A stretch of 64,000 nt of DNA from Bradyrhizobium nivariense (GTDB taxonomy: Bacteria > Pseudomonadota > Alphaproteobacteria > Rhizobiales > Xanthobacteraceae). The position numbers were made by a program, and so were the translations under genes. The stretch's first letter is position 1. The number at the start of each line of letters is the position of its first letter. Positions 26,884 to 37,240 of the stretch are shown one piece after another. Below the pieces are notes generated by a model. That model had not been told where the DNA came from, ran no database searches, and saw only the letters and a list, made by a program, of their open reading frames with translations. The stretch lies in NCBI RefSeq assembly GCF_029846715.1, contig NZ_JARVWW010000001.1, positions 186,001 to 250,000 on the forward strand, read 5' to 3'.

Positions 26884-29256
26884 ATGCAAGAACACACCAA
26901 ATCCTCCACGCTCGACAACGCCATTGCACTGCAAAAATATGGCGTCGGGCAGCCCGTCCGCCGCAAGGAGGACGACACGCTGGTGCGCGGCAAGGGCCGC
27001 TACACCGACGATTTCAACCTGCCCGGCCAGGCCCATGCCGTCGTTGTCCGTTCCACGCATGCCCATGGAATCATCCGCGGCATCGGCACCGATGCCGCCA
27101 AGGCGCTGCCGGGCGTGCTGGGAGTCTGGACCGGCACGGACCTCGATGCGGCCGGTTACGGCCCCTTCACCTGCGGCCTGCCGCTGAAGAGCCGCGACGG
27201 CTCGCCCCTGCGCCAGACCAACCGCCAGCCGCTGGCGACCGACAAGGTCCGCTTCGTCGGCGATCCCGTTGCCTTCGTGGTGGCGGAGACGTTGGCGCAG
27301 GCGCGCGACGCCGCTGAAGCGGTCGAGCTCGATATCGAGCCGCTGCCGGCGGTGACGGATCCCGAAGAAGCCGCAAAACCCGGCGCGCCGCAACTCTACG
27401 ATCACATCCCGAACAATGTCGCGCTCGACTACCATTATGGCGACATGGACAAGGTCAACGCGGCCTTCGCCAGCGCCGCGCACGTCACCAAGGTCGACAT
27501 CGAGAACACCCGCGTCGCCGTGGTCTCGATGGAGCCGCGCGTGGGGCTCGCCTCCTACGACAAGAACACCGAGCGCTACACCCTCCAGGTGCCGACGCAG
27601 GGCGTCGCCGGCAACCGCGCCAATCTCGCCAAGAACCTGAAAGTGCCGAACGAAAAGGTGCGCATTCTCACCGCCAATGTCGGCGGCTCCTTCGGCATGA
27701 AGAACATCAACTATCCCGAATACATGTGCATCCTGTACGCGGCAAAGGCGCTTGGTCGCCCGGTGAAATGGCTCGACGAGCGCTCGACCAGCTTCCTGTC
27801 GGACAGCCACGGACGCGCGCAAAAGATCCATGCCGAGCTCGCGCTCGACGCCGAGGGACATTTCCTTGCGGCAAAGCTCGAAGGCTACGGCAATCTCGGT
27901 GCCTATATCACCGGCGTTGCGCCCGGACCGCTTTCGCTCAACACCGGCAAGAATTTTTCAAGCGTCTACCGCACGCCGCTGATGGCGGTCGACATCAAGA
28001 CGGTCCTGACCAACACCACGCTGATGGGCGCCTATCGCGGCGCCGGCCGGCCCGAGGCGAACTATTACATGGAGCGGCTGATCGACCGTGCCGCCGACGA
28101 GATGGGCATCAACCGGCTGACCTTGCGCAAGCGCAACTTCATCAAGCCGAACCAGATGCCGTTCCCGGCCTCCTCCGGCGTCACCTATGACAGCGGCGAC
28201 TTCCAGGCTGTGTTCAACAAGGCGCTCGAAATCTCCGACCACGAGAATTTCGCCAAGCGCAGGAAAGAAAGCAAGAAGGCCGGCAAGCTGCGCGGCATCG
28301 CGGTCGGCTCCTATCTCGAGGTCACCGCGCCGCCGAGCCCCGAGCTCGGCAAGATCGTGTTCGATCCCGATGGCTCCGTGCAGCTCATCACCGGGACGCT
28401 CGATTACGGCCAGGGCCACGCCACCCCGTTCGCGCAGGTGCTGTGCGAGCAGCTCGGCGTGCCCTTCGAGAGCGTCAAGCTGGTGCAGGGCGACAGCGAC
28501 ATCGTGCATACCGGCAACGGCACCGGCGGTTCGCGCTCGATCACCGCGAGCGGAATGGCCATCGTGGGTGCCGCCAAGCTCGTGATCGAAAAGGGCAAGC
28601 GCGCCGCCGCGCACATGCTGGAAGCATCCGAAGCCGACATCGAATTCGCCGACGGCAGTTTCACGATCGCCGGCACCGACCGCAGCATCGACATCATGGA
28701 GCTGGCAAAACGCCTGCATGACGGCAAGGTGCCGGACGGCGTGCCTGATAGCCTCGACGTCGACCATACCAGCGAACCGGTGCCCTCAGCCTTCCCGAAC
28801 GGCTGCCATGTCGCCGAGGTCGAGATCGACCCTGACACCGGCGTGGTGCAGATCGTCCAGTACAGCGCCGTCAACGATTTCGGCACGGTGATCAACCCGC
28901 TGCTGGTCGCGGGCCAGCTCCATGGCGGCGTCGTCCAGGGCATTGGACAGGCGCTGATGGAGCACATCCGCTACGACGAGAGCGGCCAGCCGATCACGGG
29001 CTCGCTGATGGACTACGCGCTGCCGCGCGCCGAGGACGTTCCGTTCATGACCGTCGGCGATCACCCGGTGCCGGCCACGACCAATCCACTCGGCAGCAAG
29101 GGCTGCGGCGAAGCCGGCTGCGCCGGCAGCCTGTCGACGGTCGTGAACGCGGTGATCGACGCGCTCTCCGACCACGGCATCAAGCACATCGACATGCCGC
29201 TGACCCCGGAGCGGGTGTGGCGCGCGATCCAGGATGCGAAGGGCAAGGCGGCGTAA
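26884..29256 (+). CDS. Xanthine dehydrogenase-family molybdopterin-binding subunit (form II CoxL-like)
   Basis: The protein of about 790 residues matches the large subunit of molybdenum hydroxylases of the CO/aldehyde/xanthine dehydrogenase family. [20 protein letters not shown] begins the family core. [18 protein letters not shown] carries the AYRGAGR form that distinguishes form II CoxL-type enzymes from form I (AYxCSFR). [15 protein letters not shown] is the conserved glutamate region near the C-terminus. The medium FAD subunit and the small iron-sulfur subunit are not next to it, so they must be elsewhere, or it acts alone. The start is uncertain: ATG 26884 is used, ATG 26860 is possible. 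It is divergent from the Ppx/GppA gene. Confidence 0.88.
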   Translation: MQEHTKSSTLDNAIALQKYGVGQPVRRKEDDTLVRGKGRYTDDFNLPGQAHAVVVRSTHAHGIIRGIGTDAAKALPGVLGVWTGTDLDAAGYGPFTCGLPLKSRDGSPLRQTNRQPLATDKVRFVGDPVAFVVAETLAQARDAAEAVELDIEPLPAVTDPEEAAKPGAPQLYDHIPNNVALDYHYGDMDKVNAAFASAAHVTKVDIENTRVAVVSMEPRVGLASYDKNTERYTLQVPTQGVAGNRANLAKNLKVPNEKVRILTANVGGSFGMKNINYPEYMCILYAAKALGRPVKWLDERSTSFLSDSHGRAQKIHAELALDAEGHFLAAKLEGYGNLGAYITGVAPGPLSLNTGKNFSSVYRTPLMAVDIKTVLTNTTLMGAYRGAGRPEANYYMERLIDRAADEMGINRLTLRKRNFIKPNQMPFPASSGVTYDSGDFQAVFNKALEISDHENFAKRRKESKKAGKLRGIAVGSYLEVTAPPSPELGKIVFDPDGSVQLITGTLDYGQGHATPFAQVLCEQLGVPFESVKLVQGDSDIVHTGNGTGGSRSITASGMAIVGAAKLVIEKGKRAAAHMLEASEADIEFADGSFTIAGTDRSIDIMELAKRLHDGKVPDGVPDSLDVDHTSEPVPSAFPNGCHVAEVEIDPDTGVVQIVQYSAVNDFGTVINPLLVAGQLHGGVVQGIGQALMEHIRYDESGQPITGSLMDYALPRAEDVPFMTVGDHPVPATTNPLGSKGCGEAGCAGSLSTVVNAVIDALSDHGIKHIDMPLTPERVWRAIQDAKGKAA

Positions 29257-29283
29257 AGCTGCCCTTCTGCTTTCACACGCACA

Positions 29284-29388
29284 CTGTCATCGCCCGGCTC
29301 GACCGGGCGAACCAGTACTCCGAGGCAGCAGTGATTCACGGAGAAGCCGCAGCGTACTGGAGTCCCCGCCGTCGCGGGGAATGACAGC
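29284..29388. repeat. Palindromic intergenic repeat (family A copy)
   Basis: The 105 bases begin ctgtcatcgcccggctcgac and end ggggaatgacagc, with the same hairpin-core-hairpin plan as 9791-9896 but in the other orientation. It lies between convergent genes. Confidence 0.85.
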
Positions 29389-29419
29389 GAATGTGAGGAC
29401 GCGCTGTGCCCCTTCCCGC

Positions 29420-30220
29420 CTACGCCGCCGCCTGCTCGCGCGGCTGGTAGATCGCGGTGTGCTGGCAATGCGCGAGCGGCGTCTTGCCGTTGGCGACCAC
29501 CAGCGCGTCGAGCTCGACGAAGCGGTGGCCCTTCTTCTCGTAGTTCGCGGTGACTTTTGCCCGCGCGGTGATCTCGTCACCGGCGCGTGCGGCTGACAGC
29601 AGCTGCATGCGGCTGCCGGCATGGATCCACGGGCCCAGAATGGTGTTGTCGACCAGCACGCGATTCATGACGCGCTGGATCAGGCCCGGATGACCGAGCC
29701 CCTCGCGCGCGAAGATCGGATCGGGCTCCCTGATGTCCGCGAGATAGTCGGCCGCATCCTGCCCGGCCCAGCGCCGCGGCGTTGTGCCCAGCCATTTTCC
29801 GGTTTCGAACGTCGCCGCGCTGACCGGCTTTCGCTCGGCCACCACGGGCACTGCGATATAGTCGTTCAACGACACCGCAGTCGCGGCCGCCGGCAGCGAT
29901 GCCGTCCCCGTGGCGCAGAGCTCGGTGCGGCTGAACACCTCGATCGTGAGCAGGCCATTGTGCTCGGTCGCGTCGACATCGGCGGTCTCGCCGTCATAGA
30001 CCGGCTTGATGAAGCGCGCCTCGACCAGCCCGCGCGACAGGAAATCGCGGCCCCAGCGCGCCACCGGCACATGCATCATGTAGGCGAACACATCGACGCC
30101 CGGAACCAGCCCGCCGGAGAAGCCGAAACGGCGCGCCTCCGTGTCGTCATGCATCTTGTTTTCGGACTGCTTGGCCGTGTTGTAAGCCTCGACGCGATAG
30201 GTTTCGAGCCGGTTCGGCAT
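29420..30220 (-). CDS. Hot-dog/MaoC-like domain protein
   Basis: The 266-residue protein looks like a double hot-dog acyl-CoA-associated protein. [20 protein letters not shown] is close to the substrate-binding loop of MaoC hydratases, and [15 protein letters not shown] and [20 protein letters not shown] are the strands that close the second half. It lacks the clear Asp-His hydratase pair seen in true MaoC proteins, so a dehydratase role is not assured. The ATG at 30220 is chosen over the longer frame to 30349. It is divergent from the UPF0178 gene. No partner is evident. Confidence 0.75.
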   Translation of the reverse strand: MPNRLETYRVEAYNTAKQSENKMHDDTEARRFGFSGGLVPGVDVFAYMMHVPVARWGRDFLSRGLVEARFIKPVYDGETADVDATEHNGLLTIEVFSRTELCATGTASLPAAATAVSLNDYIAVPVVAERKPVSAATFETGKWLGTTPRRWAGQDAADYLADIREPDPIFAREGLGHPGLIQRVMNRVLVDNTILGPWIHAGSRMQLLSAARAGDEITARAKVTANYEKKGHRFVELDALVVANGKTPLAHCQHTAIYQPREQAAA

Positions 30221-30326
30221 GGTGGGCTTCCCCAAAATTCTTGTTGTTTCAGGGCCGATCGTAGGCCCCGGGGAACACCGGTCAATCCCCTCGCCTTTAG
30301 GGGCCGAATGGGGTACCACGCGGCGA

Positions 30327-30818
30327 ATGACCGACACCCCCACCCGCATCTATGTCGACGCCGACGCCTGTCCGGTGAAGGACGAGATCTATCGCGTCGC
30401 GCTCCGGCACGGCGTGCCTGTGAGCGTGGTCGCCGGCAATTTCATCCGCGTGCCGCACGATCCGATGATCGAACGCATCGCGGCTGGCGCCGGCATGGAC
30501 GCGGCCGACGACTGGATCGCCGAACGCGCCGGCCCTGGTGACGTGGTCGTGACCTCCGACATTCCGCTGGCGAGCCGCTGCGTGAAGGCGGGCGCGGATG
30601 TGATCGCACCGAACGGAAAGCCGTTCACCGAAGAATCCATCGGCATGACGCTCGCTGTGCGCAATTTGATGACGGATTTGCGCTCGGCGGGCGAAGTTAC
30701 GGGCGGCCCGCGATCGTTCGCACCGCGCGATCGCTCCACATTCCTCTCGGCGCTCGACCAGACGCTGCGCCGGATCCAGCGCCGCCGCGTCGACCAGGCC
30801 GCAACGAGTCAGGGCTGA
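30327..30818 (+). CDS. YaiI/YqxD family (UPF0178) protein
   Basis: The 163-residue protein starts [19 protein letters not shown]. The [10 protein letters not shown] motif is the signature of UPF0178, a PIN-domain-related family with probable metal-binding acidic residues. [22 protein letters not shown] and [17 protein letters not shown] are also typical. The function is not established. The following ABC-F gene starts 8 bases downstream, so the two are likely co-transcribed. Confidence 0.9.
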   Translation: MTDTPTRIYVDADACPVKDEIYRVALRHGVPVSVVAGNFIRVPHDPMIERIAAGAGMDAADDWIAERAGPGDVVVTSDIPLASRCVKAGADVIAPNGKPFTEESIGMTLAVRNLMTDLRSAGEVTGGPRSFAPRDRSTFLSALDQTLRRIQRRRVDQAATSQG

Positions 30819-30826
30819 GACACCGC

Positions 30827-32632
30827 ATGGCGCCACCGCTAATTCAACTGCGCGATATCAAGCTGACCTTTGGCGGCACACCGCTCCTGGCGGGCGTCGA
30901 ACTGTCGGTTTCGACCGGCGAGCGCGTCTGCCTGATCGGCCGCAACGGTTCGGGCAAATCGACGCTGCTCAAGATCGCGGCCGGCCTGGTCGAACCGGAT
31001 GGCGGCAGCCGTTTCGTGCAGCCCGGCGCCACCATCCGCTACCTGCCGCAGGAGCCGGATTTTTCCGGTTTCTCCACCACGCTGGCCTACGTCGAGGCCG
31101 GCCTCAATGCCGGCGACGACCACTATCAGGCGCGTTATCTGGTCGAGCAGCTCGGGCTCAGCGGCGAAGAAGATCCGGCGCATGTCTCCGGCGGCGAAGC
31201 GCGCCGCGCCGCGCTGGCGCGCGTGCTGGCGCCCTCGCCCGATATCCTTCTGCTCGACGAGCCGACCAACCATCTGGATCTTACGACCATCGAATGGTTG
31301 GAGGGCGAACTGGAGAGCCGCCGCTGCGCGCTGGTGATCATCAGCCACGATCGGCGCTTCCTGAGCAATCTCTCGCGCAGCACCGCCTGGCTCGACCGCG
31401 GACAGATCCGGCAGATCGACCGCGGCTTCAGTGCCTTTGAGGCCTGGCGCGACGAGGTGCTCGCGGAGGAAGAGCGCGACCAGCACAAGCTCGACCGCAA
31501 GATCGTCAACGAGGAGCACTGGTTGCGGTACGGCGTCTCGGGCCGCCGCAAGCGCAACGTCAAGCGGCTTGGGAACCTGCACGCGCTGCGCGACCAGCGC
31601 CGCACCCATCGCGGCGCGACGGGCAATGCCAACCTCGCGGCCGCCGAAGCCGACAAGTCCGGCAAGCTCGTCATCGAGGCCAAGAATATCAGCCGGTCCT
31701 ATGGCGAGCGAAAGATCGTCGACGGCTTCTCGATCCGCGTCCAGCGCGGCGACCGTATCGGCATCGTCGGACCGAACGGCGCCGGCAAGACCACGCTGAT
31801 CGAGATGCTGACCGGCGGCAGCGCACCCGACAGCGGCAGCTTGCGGCTCGGCGCCAACATCGAGATGGCGACGCTCGACCAGCACCGCGAAAGTCTCGAT
31901 CCCAAATCGACGCTGGCCGAGGCGCTGACCGGCGGCCGCGGCGACCACGTCATGGTCGGCGGCAAGCCGAAGCATGTCGTCAGCTACATGAAGGACTTCC
32001 TGTTCGCCCAGGAACAGATGCGCACGCCGCTGGAGGTGCTTTCCGGGGGCGAGCGCGGCCGGCTGATGCTGGCACGCGCGCTGGCGAAGCCCTCCAATCT
32101 CCTGGTGCTGGACGAGCCGACCAACGACCTCGACCTGGAGACCCTCGACGTCCTCGAGGAAATGCTCGGCGACTACGAGGGCACCGTGATTCTGATCAGC
32201 CATGATCGCGATTTCCTCGATCGCGTGGTGACGTCGGTGATCGTGCCCGAGGGCAATGGACGCTGGCTCGAATATGCGGGCGGTTACACCGACATGCTGG
32301 CCCAGCGTGGCGTCGACTTGAAGCGCGCGACGGCGAAAGCCGCCGAAGAGAAGAGAGAGCAGCGGTCAGTCGCGCCTTCCGGTGTCACGAAACGACGGTT
32401 GACATTCAACGAGCAACACGCGCTGGAGACGCTGCCCAAGTCCATCGCCAAGCTGCAGGCCGAAATCGCCAAGCAGCAGCGCTTCCTTGACGACCCCGAT
32501 CTCTTCCGCAAAGATCGCAAGCGCTTCGACCAGGCCTCCGACGCTCTGACGAAGGCGCAAGAGGAACTGGCCGAGGCCGAGGACAAATGGCTGGAGCTCG
32601 AAGTGCGGCGCGAAGAGATTGAACAGGCCTAG
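30827..32632 (+). CDS. ABC-F family ATPase, Uup-like
   Basis: The 601-residue protein has two nucleotide-binding domains in one chain and no membrane part, as in ABC-F proteins. The first Walker A is GRNGSGKST at residues 38-46, with signature VSGGEARRAALARVLA and Walker B DILLLDEPTNHLDL. The second Walker A is GPNGAGKTT near residue 318, with signature LSGGERGRLMLARALA. The linker after domain 1 is short, and the C-terminal ~80 residues form a charged coiled coil. This layout is nearest Uup-type members, which act at the ribosome or on DNA transposition; the exact role is inferred. Confidence 0.93.
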   Translation: MAPPLIQLRDIKLTFGGTPLLAGVELSVSTGERVCLIGRNGSGKSTLLKIAAGLVEPDGGSRFVQPGATIRYLPQEPDFSGFSTTLAYVEAGLNAGDDHYQARYLVEQLGLSGEEDPAHVSGGEARRAALARVLAPSPDILLLDEPTNHLDLTTIEWLEGELESRRCALVIISHDRRFLSNLSRSTAWLDRGQIRQIDRGFSAFEAWRDEVLAEEERDQHKLDRKIVNEEHWLRYGVSGRRKRNVKRLGNLHALRDQRRTHRGATGNANLAAAEADKSGKLVIEAKNISRSYGERKIVDGFSIRVQRGDRIGIVGPNGAGKTTLIEMLTGGSAPDSGSLRLGANIEMATLDQHRESLDPKSTLAEALTGGRGDHVMVGGKPKHVVSYMKDFLFAQEQMRTPLEVLSGGERGRLMLARALAKPSNLLVLDEPTNDLDLETLDVLEEMLGDYEGTVILISHDRDFLDRVVTSVIVPEGNGRWLEYAGGYTDMLAQRGVDLKRATAKAAEEKREQRSVAPSGVTKRRLTFNEQHALETLPKSIAKLQAEIAKQQRFLDDPDLFRKDRKRFDQASDALTKAQEELAEAEDKWLELEVRREEIEQA

Positions 32633-32696
32633 CGTGCATTCCGCGAAAGTGGGCACCGCTTTTGCAAACAGAGTGCGCGCCAACTCAGAGACTGCC

Positions 32697-33776
32697 ATGA
32701 CAACGACCCTTGCCGCCAAAATCGCCCGCGAATACGGCACGCCCTGCGCCGTCATCGACATGGACAGGGTCGAGCGCAACATCGCGCGCATCCAGAAGGC
32801 CTGCGATGACGCGGGTGTCGCCAACCGTCCGCATATCAAGACGCACAAGAACCCGACGATCGCCAGGATGCAAATCGCTGCTGGCGCCAAGGGCATCACC
32901 TGCCAGAAGCTCGGTGAGGCCGAGATCATGGCCAATGTCGGCATCGACGACATCCTGATCAGCTACAATCTGCTCGGCGACGAGAAGATGGCGCGGTTAG
33001 GGGCGCTGCAGGCGAAGGCCAACATGACGGTCGCCGCCGACAATTCGACCGTCGTCGCCGGCTTGCCCAAGGCCGCTGCGGCCTCAGGCCGACCGCTGTC
33101 GGTCGTGGTCGAATGCGACACGGGACGCAAGCGCGCCGGCGTCGAGACGCCCGCCGAGGCGATTGCGCTGGCGCAGGAGATCGCTGCATCCAAAGGGCTG
33201 CAATTCGCCGGCTTCATGATGTATCCGACCGAGACCGGCTGGGCCGACGCACAGAAGTTTTTCGACGAGGCGCTGGCCGGCGTGCGAGCGCACGGGCTGG
33301 ATGCAAAAATCGTCTCGACCGGCGGCACTCCGAACCTCAAGAATATTGGCAAGCTCAAGGGCGGCACCGAACACCGCTTCGGCACCTACATCTACAACGA
33401 CCGCATGCAGGTCGCGGCCGGCTCCGCCACCTGGGACGACTGCGCGCTGCACATCTATTCGACGGTGGTCAGCCGCGCCGCGCCCGAGCGCGGCATTCTG
33501 GACGCCGGCTCCAAGACACTGACGACGGACACCGGCGGCCTCGACGGCCACGGCCTTATCCTGGAGCACCCCGAAGCGAAGATCGCGCGCTTTGCCGAGG
33601 AGCATGGCTTCCTCGACCTCTCCCGCAGCAACACCCGGCCCAATGTCGGCGACGTCGTGCGGATCGTGCCCAATCATGTTTGCGTCGTCGTCAACATGAT
33701 GGACGAAGTCGTGATGGTGCGCGGCGAGGAGATCATCGGCACGCTGCCGGTAGCGGCGCGGGGGAAGCTAAGGTAG
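32697..33776 (+). CDS. D-threonine aldolase/DSD1-type PLP enzyme
   Basis: The 359-residue protein has an alanine racemase-like N-terminal barrel: GTPCAVIDMDRVERNIARIQ, then RPHIKTHKNPTIARMQ, where the lysine would hold PLP. The C-terminal DSD1 domain (DUF/Pfam D-ser_dehydrat) has RPNVGDVVRIVPNHVCVVVN, whose H and C side chains bind a metal in D-serine dehydratases and D-threonine aldolases. It should act on D-3-hydroxy amino acids such as D-threonine or D-serine. The ATG at 32697 is chosen because the frame before it has a repeat-like sequence. Its stop abuts the LysR gene on the other strand. Confidence 0.92.
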   Translation: MTTTLAAKIAREYGTPCAVIDMDRVERNIARIQKACDDAGVANRPHIKTHKNPTIARMQIAAGAKGITCQKLGEAEIMANVGIDDILISYNLLGDEKMARLGALQAKANMTVAADNSTVVAGLPKAAAASGRPLSVVVECDTGRKRAGVETPAEAIALAQEIAASKGLQFAGFMMYPTETGWADAQKFFDEALAGVRAHGLDAKIVSTGGTPNLKNIGKLKGGTEHRFGTYIYNDRMQVAAGSATWDDCALHIYSTVVSRAAPERGILDAGSKTLTTDTGGLDGHGLILEHPEAKIARFAEEHGFLDLSRSNTRPNVGDVVRIVPNHVCVVVNMMDEVVMVRGEEIIGTLPVAARGKLR

Positions 33777-34679
33777 CTAGCCCCCGATCAGCGCCTGAAG
33801 TTCCCGGACCAGTCCATCGCGGAAGAGTTTGATCGGCCGCTCCAGCCGGCCCGCGGGCGCGCGATGCACCACCCATGCGCGAACGGCGGGTTTGAAGTCG
33901 CGCGCAGCGACCGGCTTGAGCTTGTCGCGAAACGCGCTGCGTTTCAGGGCGATCGGGGTGACCAGCCCGACGCCGAGGCCGCGCGACACCAGCGACAGCC
34001 GAAGCTCACTGTCCAGTGCCTCGACGGCGATGTTGAACGGCAGATGCGAGGCATCGAATTTTCGCTTCAGCGTATCGCGAAATCCACAGCCGTCCTGATT
34101 GATCACCCACGACAGCTGGGACAGCCGTTCCAGGTCGACGGTGCGCGGGATCATCATGTCGCGTGCGACGACGAACACGACGGGCTGTACGCCGAGATCG
34201 TCGGCCGCGAGATCGGCCGGCGGCACCGCGCCGTCGGGCAGGCAGATCGCGGCTGCATCGAGCTCGTTGCGGCAGACACGCTCGAGCTGGTTCGGCGACC
34301 AACCGGAGACGACCCGCACCGCCAGCGCGGGAAATTCGGCGCGCACCGCATCGAGCGGTGCGGTCAAGCCCGCCTCGGAGAGGAACGGCGTCAGACCGAG
34401 CCTGAATTCGCCGCGCACCATTCCGTCATTGGCGACGCCCGACTTGAGGTCGTCCAGCATCCTGAGCAGGCGCCTGCCCTGCTCGTAGGCCTCATGGCCC
34501 GCGGCCGTCGGCTTCAGCGGCTTCGAGAGGCGATCCAGAAGCTGCGCCCCCAGCATCTCCTCGAGATTCTGGATACGCCGGGTCACGCCGGGCTGGGTGA
34601 GATTGAGACGCGCCGAAGCCGCGACGATCGATCCGGTCTCGACCACGGCGACGAAGGCGACAAGGTCATGGGTATTCAT
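33777..34679 (-). CDS. LysR-family transcriptional regulator
   Basis: The 300-residue protein starts MNTHDLVAFVAVVETGSIVA, the standard winged helix-turn-helix with ARLNLTQPGVTRRIQNLEEM and AQLLDRLSKPLKPTAAG. A C-terminal periplasmic-binding-like effector domain follows. It is divergent from the MFS gene at 34771, with an AT-rich 91-base gap, and probably controls it. The effector is unknown. Confidence 0.93.
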   Translation of the reverse strand: MNTHDLVAFVAVVETGSIVAASARLNLTQPGVTRRIQNLEEMLGAQLLDRLSKPLKPTAAGHEAYEQGRRLLRMLDDLKSGVANDGMVRGEFRLGLTPFLSEAGLTAPLDAVRAEFPALAVRVVSGWSPNQLERVCRNELDAAAICLPDGAVPPADLAADDLGVQPVVFVVARDMMIPRTVDLERLSQLSWVINQDGCGFRDTLKRKFDASHLPFNIAVEALDSELRLSLVSRGLGVGLVTPIALKRSAFRDKLKPVAARDFKPAVRAWVVHRAPAGRLERPIKLFRDGLVRELQALIGG

Positions 34680-34770
34680 AATAAACTCGCATATTCTTTA
34701 TAGGCTTATTTGAATTGTAGCATATTGATCGCCCGGCTTAAAGGATCCCGCGCCACAGCTGCGAGGTCCC

Positions 34771-35988
34771 ATGACTATCTCCGAAACCACCAGGCCTGCG
34801 TCCCGAAACCAGCTCGCCGAGCGGCCCCTGATCTGGCTCGGCGCGATCACCGCCGGTGTCGTCGTCACCAATTTGTTCGCGGCGCAGATCCTGCTCGGCC
34901 TGATCGGCCGGTCATTGTCCATGCCCGCGTGGCAGGCCGGCCTGATCAGCACGCTGACCTTGCTCGGCTATGCACTCGGCCTGTTGCTGCTCGTGCCTCT
35001 GGTCGATCTCGTCGAGAACCGGCGTGTCATCCTCCGCACGCTCGGCTGCGCCATCCTCGCCGCCCTCGCGACGGCGCTCGCGCCGACGCCCTCGCTCCTG
35101 CTGCTCGCCACCTTCATCCTCGGCGCCTGCTGCGCGGCGATCCAGATGATGGTTCCGCTGGTCGCATCCATGGTGGCGCCGGATCGTCGCGGGCAGGCGA
35201 TTGGCGAGGTGATGAGCGGATTGATGATCGGCATCCTGTTGTCACGACCTGCGGCGAGCCTGATCGCCGATCTCTGGAGCTGGCGCGCCTATTACGTCGT
35301 CTCGGCCGCTCTGATGGCTCTGCTCGCCGGCGCGCTCGCCCGTTACCTTCCGACCCTTCAACCGACGGCACGCGCGAGCTACGCCGAATTGCTGCTGTCC
35401 TTTCCAAGGCTGCTGCGCGAAGAGCCCGTGCTGCGTGTGCGCGCCTGGACCGCATCGCTTGTCATGGCCTCCTTCACAGCGTTCTGGTCGGCGGTCGCGC
35501 TGCGGCTGCCGGAGGCGCCGTTCGACCTCGATGCCAAGGGAATTGCCGCGTTCGCACTGATCGGCGTAGCGGGCGCCGCGGCGACACCGATGGCCGGCCG
35601 CTGGGGCGACAAGGGCCGGGCGCGTCCGATGTTTCTTGCGGCCCATCTGCTCATCATCGGCTCGCTCGCACTCTGTGCCTGGGCCGGCGTGCTGGAATCC
35701 CAGATCGCCGGTCTGCTGGTACTGAGCCTCGGCACGATCCTGCTCGACGTCGGCATCACCACCGACCAGACCCTGGGCCGCCGCGCGATCAATCTTTTGC
35801 GCCCCGAGGCCCGCGGTCGCATCAACGGCCTGTTCGTCGCGCTGTTCTTTATTGGAGGTGGCGTCGGCGCCGCGGCGGCATCGCTGGCCTGGAGTTTTGG
35901 CGGCTGGACGATGGTCTGCGTGGTGGCGGCGAGCTTTGGCGTGCTCGGTCTGATTACGGATCTCGTGACCCGAACAGGGACATCATGA
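34771..35988 (+). CDS. MFS transporter, 12-TM
   Basis: The 405-residue protein has about 12 membrane helices. LIWLGAITAGVVVTNLFAAQ begins helix 1, and the loop LVPLVDLVENRRVILRTLGC resembles the cytoplasmic signature of MFS antiporters. The central MSGLMIGILLSRPAASLIADL and the C-terminal half are also MFS-like. It resembles sugar/multidrug efflux permeases of the YnfM/AraJ type, an inference. It is divergent from the LysR gene at 33777-34679, a common arrangement in which the regulator controls the exporter. Confidence 0.92.
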   Translation: MTISETTRPASRNQLAERPLIWLGAITAGVVVTNLFAAQILLGLIGRSLSMPAWQAGLISTLTLLGYALGLLLLVPLVDLVENRRVILRTLGCAILAALATALAPTPSLLLLATFILGACCAAIQMMVPLVASMVAPDRRGQAIGEVMSGLMIGILLSRPAASLIADLWSWRAYYVVSAALMALLAGALARYLPTLQPTARASYAELLLSFPRLLREEPVLRVRAWTASLVMASFTAFWSAVALRLPEAPFDLDAKGIAAFALIGVAGAAATPMAGRWGDKGRARPMFLAAHLLIIGSLALCAWAGVLESQIAGLLVLSLGTILLDVGITTDQTLGRRAINLLRPEARGRINGLFVALFFIGGGVGAAAASLAWSFGGWTMVCVVAASFGVLGLITDLVTRTGTS

Positions 35989-36019
35989 GTACCGCGGAGG
36001 CTCGAAGGGCGCCGGCGTT

Positions 36020-37240
36020 TTACGGGCGCTTCAGCCACTCCAGAACGCCCCTACCCGCGGCGCCGCCGGTCGCGAATGAGGCTTGCAGCAGATAGCCACC
36101 GGTCGGCGCCTCCCAGTCCAGCATCTCGCCGGCGGCAAAGGTACCGGGCAGACGGCGCAGCATGAAGTGCTCGTCGAGCTCCTCAAAAGTTACTCCGCCT
36201 GCGGTCGAGATCGCGCGATCGATCGGGGCGACGCCAGTGAGCTGAACCGGAATTCCGTTGATTAGCCGTGCGAGATCGGCTGGCGAGAACGAGGCCAATG
36301 GCCGACCGGATGCGATGGCGGCCTCCTGCATCAGGCCGATGCCGACCGGCGATACTTGCGCCGCCTTGCGCAGGAAATTTGCGAGCGATTGCTTGCCGCG
36401 CGTGCCCGACAGCCGCGTGGTCAGCGCGGCGGCGTCGAGGTCGGGCCGCAATGCAATCGTAAGCGTCACCTGCCCGAGACCCAGCACCGCCTCGCGCAAC
36501 TCCGACGACAGCGCATAGATCGCGCCACCCTCGATGCCACTGCGGGTGATCATCGCTTCGCCGCGCACCGTGTGCGCACCGATCGTCAGCGCCACGCCCT
36601 TGAGCGGCTGCCCTTCGAAGCGATCACGGAAAACGTCCGACCAAGCGACGGTGAAGCCGGAATTGGCCGGCCGCAGCTTCGAAACGGCAATGCCCTTTGC
36701 CGCGAAGATATCGACCCAGCCACCGTCCGACCCGAGCCGCGGCCAGCTGGCGCCGCCGAGTGCAAGCACCGTTGCCTTGGCTTCGATCGCCCGTTGCCCC
36801 CCCGTGGTGCGAAACAGCAATCGTCCTTCCCCGTCCCAGCCGATCCAGCGCTGGCGAAAGGCAAAGCGTACGCCGGCGGCATCGAGGCGTCGCAGCCAGG
36901 CGCGCAGCAAGGGCGAGGCCTTGAACGCTTTCGGAAACACACGCCCGCTGGAGCCGACAAAAGTCGGCTCGCCCAGCGCCTCGCTCCAGGCGCGCAGCCG
37001 GTCAGGCGGAAACGCTTCGATCGCCGCCTGCAACCTCGGCGCCGCCTCGCGGTATCGCGCCATGAATTGGGGCAGCGGTTCGCTGTGGGTGAGATTGAGC
37101 CCGCCGCGGCCGGCCATCAACAATTTGCGGCCCGCGGACGGCATCGCGTCATAGACGGTAACGCGGGCGCCGCCCTGCGCCAGCACTTCGGCCGCCATCA
37201 GCCCGGCAGGGCCGGCACCGATGACGGCGACGGCTGTCAG
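36020..37240 (-). CDS. NAD(P)/FAD-dependent oxidoreductase, HI0933/BaiN-like
   Basis: The 406-residue protein begins TAVAVIGAGPAGLMAAEVLA, the dinucleotide-binding fold. AGRKLLMAGRGGLNLTHSE is the next conserved block of HI0933-like flavoproteins, and the C-terminus has FAAGEMLDWEAPTGGYLLQA. There is no ATG or GTG near the expected start. The best fit is CTG at 37238-37240, which overlaps the TGA of the upstream SDR (CTGA). The preceding GGGGTAAAA would serve as the ribosome-binding site. A much longer frame to 38212 runs antisense-like through the SDR and is not real. The substrate is unknown. Confidence 0.85.
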   Translation of the reverse strand: MTAVAVIGAGPAGLMAAEVLAQGGARVTVYDAMPSAGRKLLMAGRGGLNLTHSEPLPQFMARYREAAPRLQAAIEAFPPDRLRAWSEALGEPTFVGSSGRVFPKAFKASPLLRAWLRRLDAAGVRFAFRQRWIGWDGEGRLLFRTTGGQRAIEAKATVLALGGASWPRLGSDGGWVDIFAAKGIAVSKLRPANSGFTVAWSDVFRDRFEGQPLKGVALTIGAHTVRGEAMITRSGIEGGAIYALSSELREAVLGLGQVTLTIALRPDLDAAALTTRLSGTRGKQSLANFLRKAAQVSPVGIGLMQEAAIASGRPLASFSPADLARLINGIPVQLTGVAPIDRAISTAGGVTFEELDEHFMLRRLPGTFAAGEMLDWEAPTGGYLLQASFATGGAAGRGVLEWLKRP

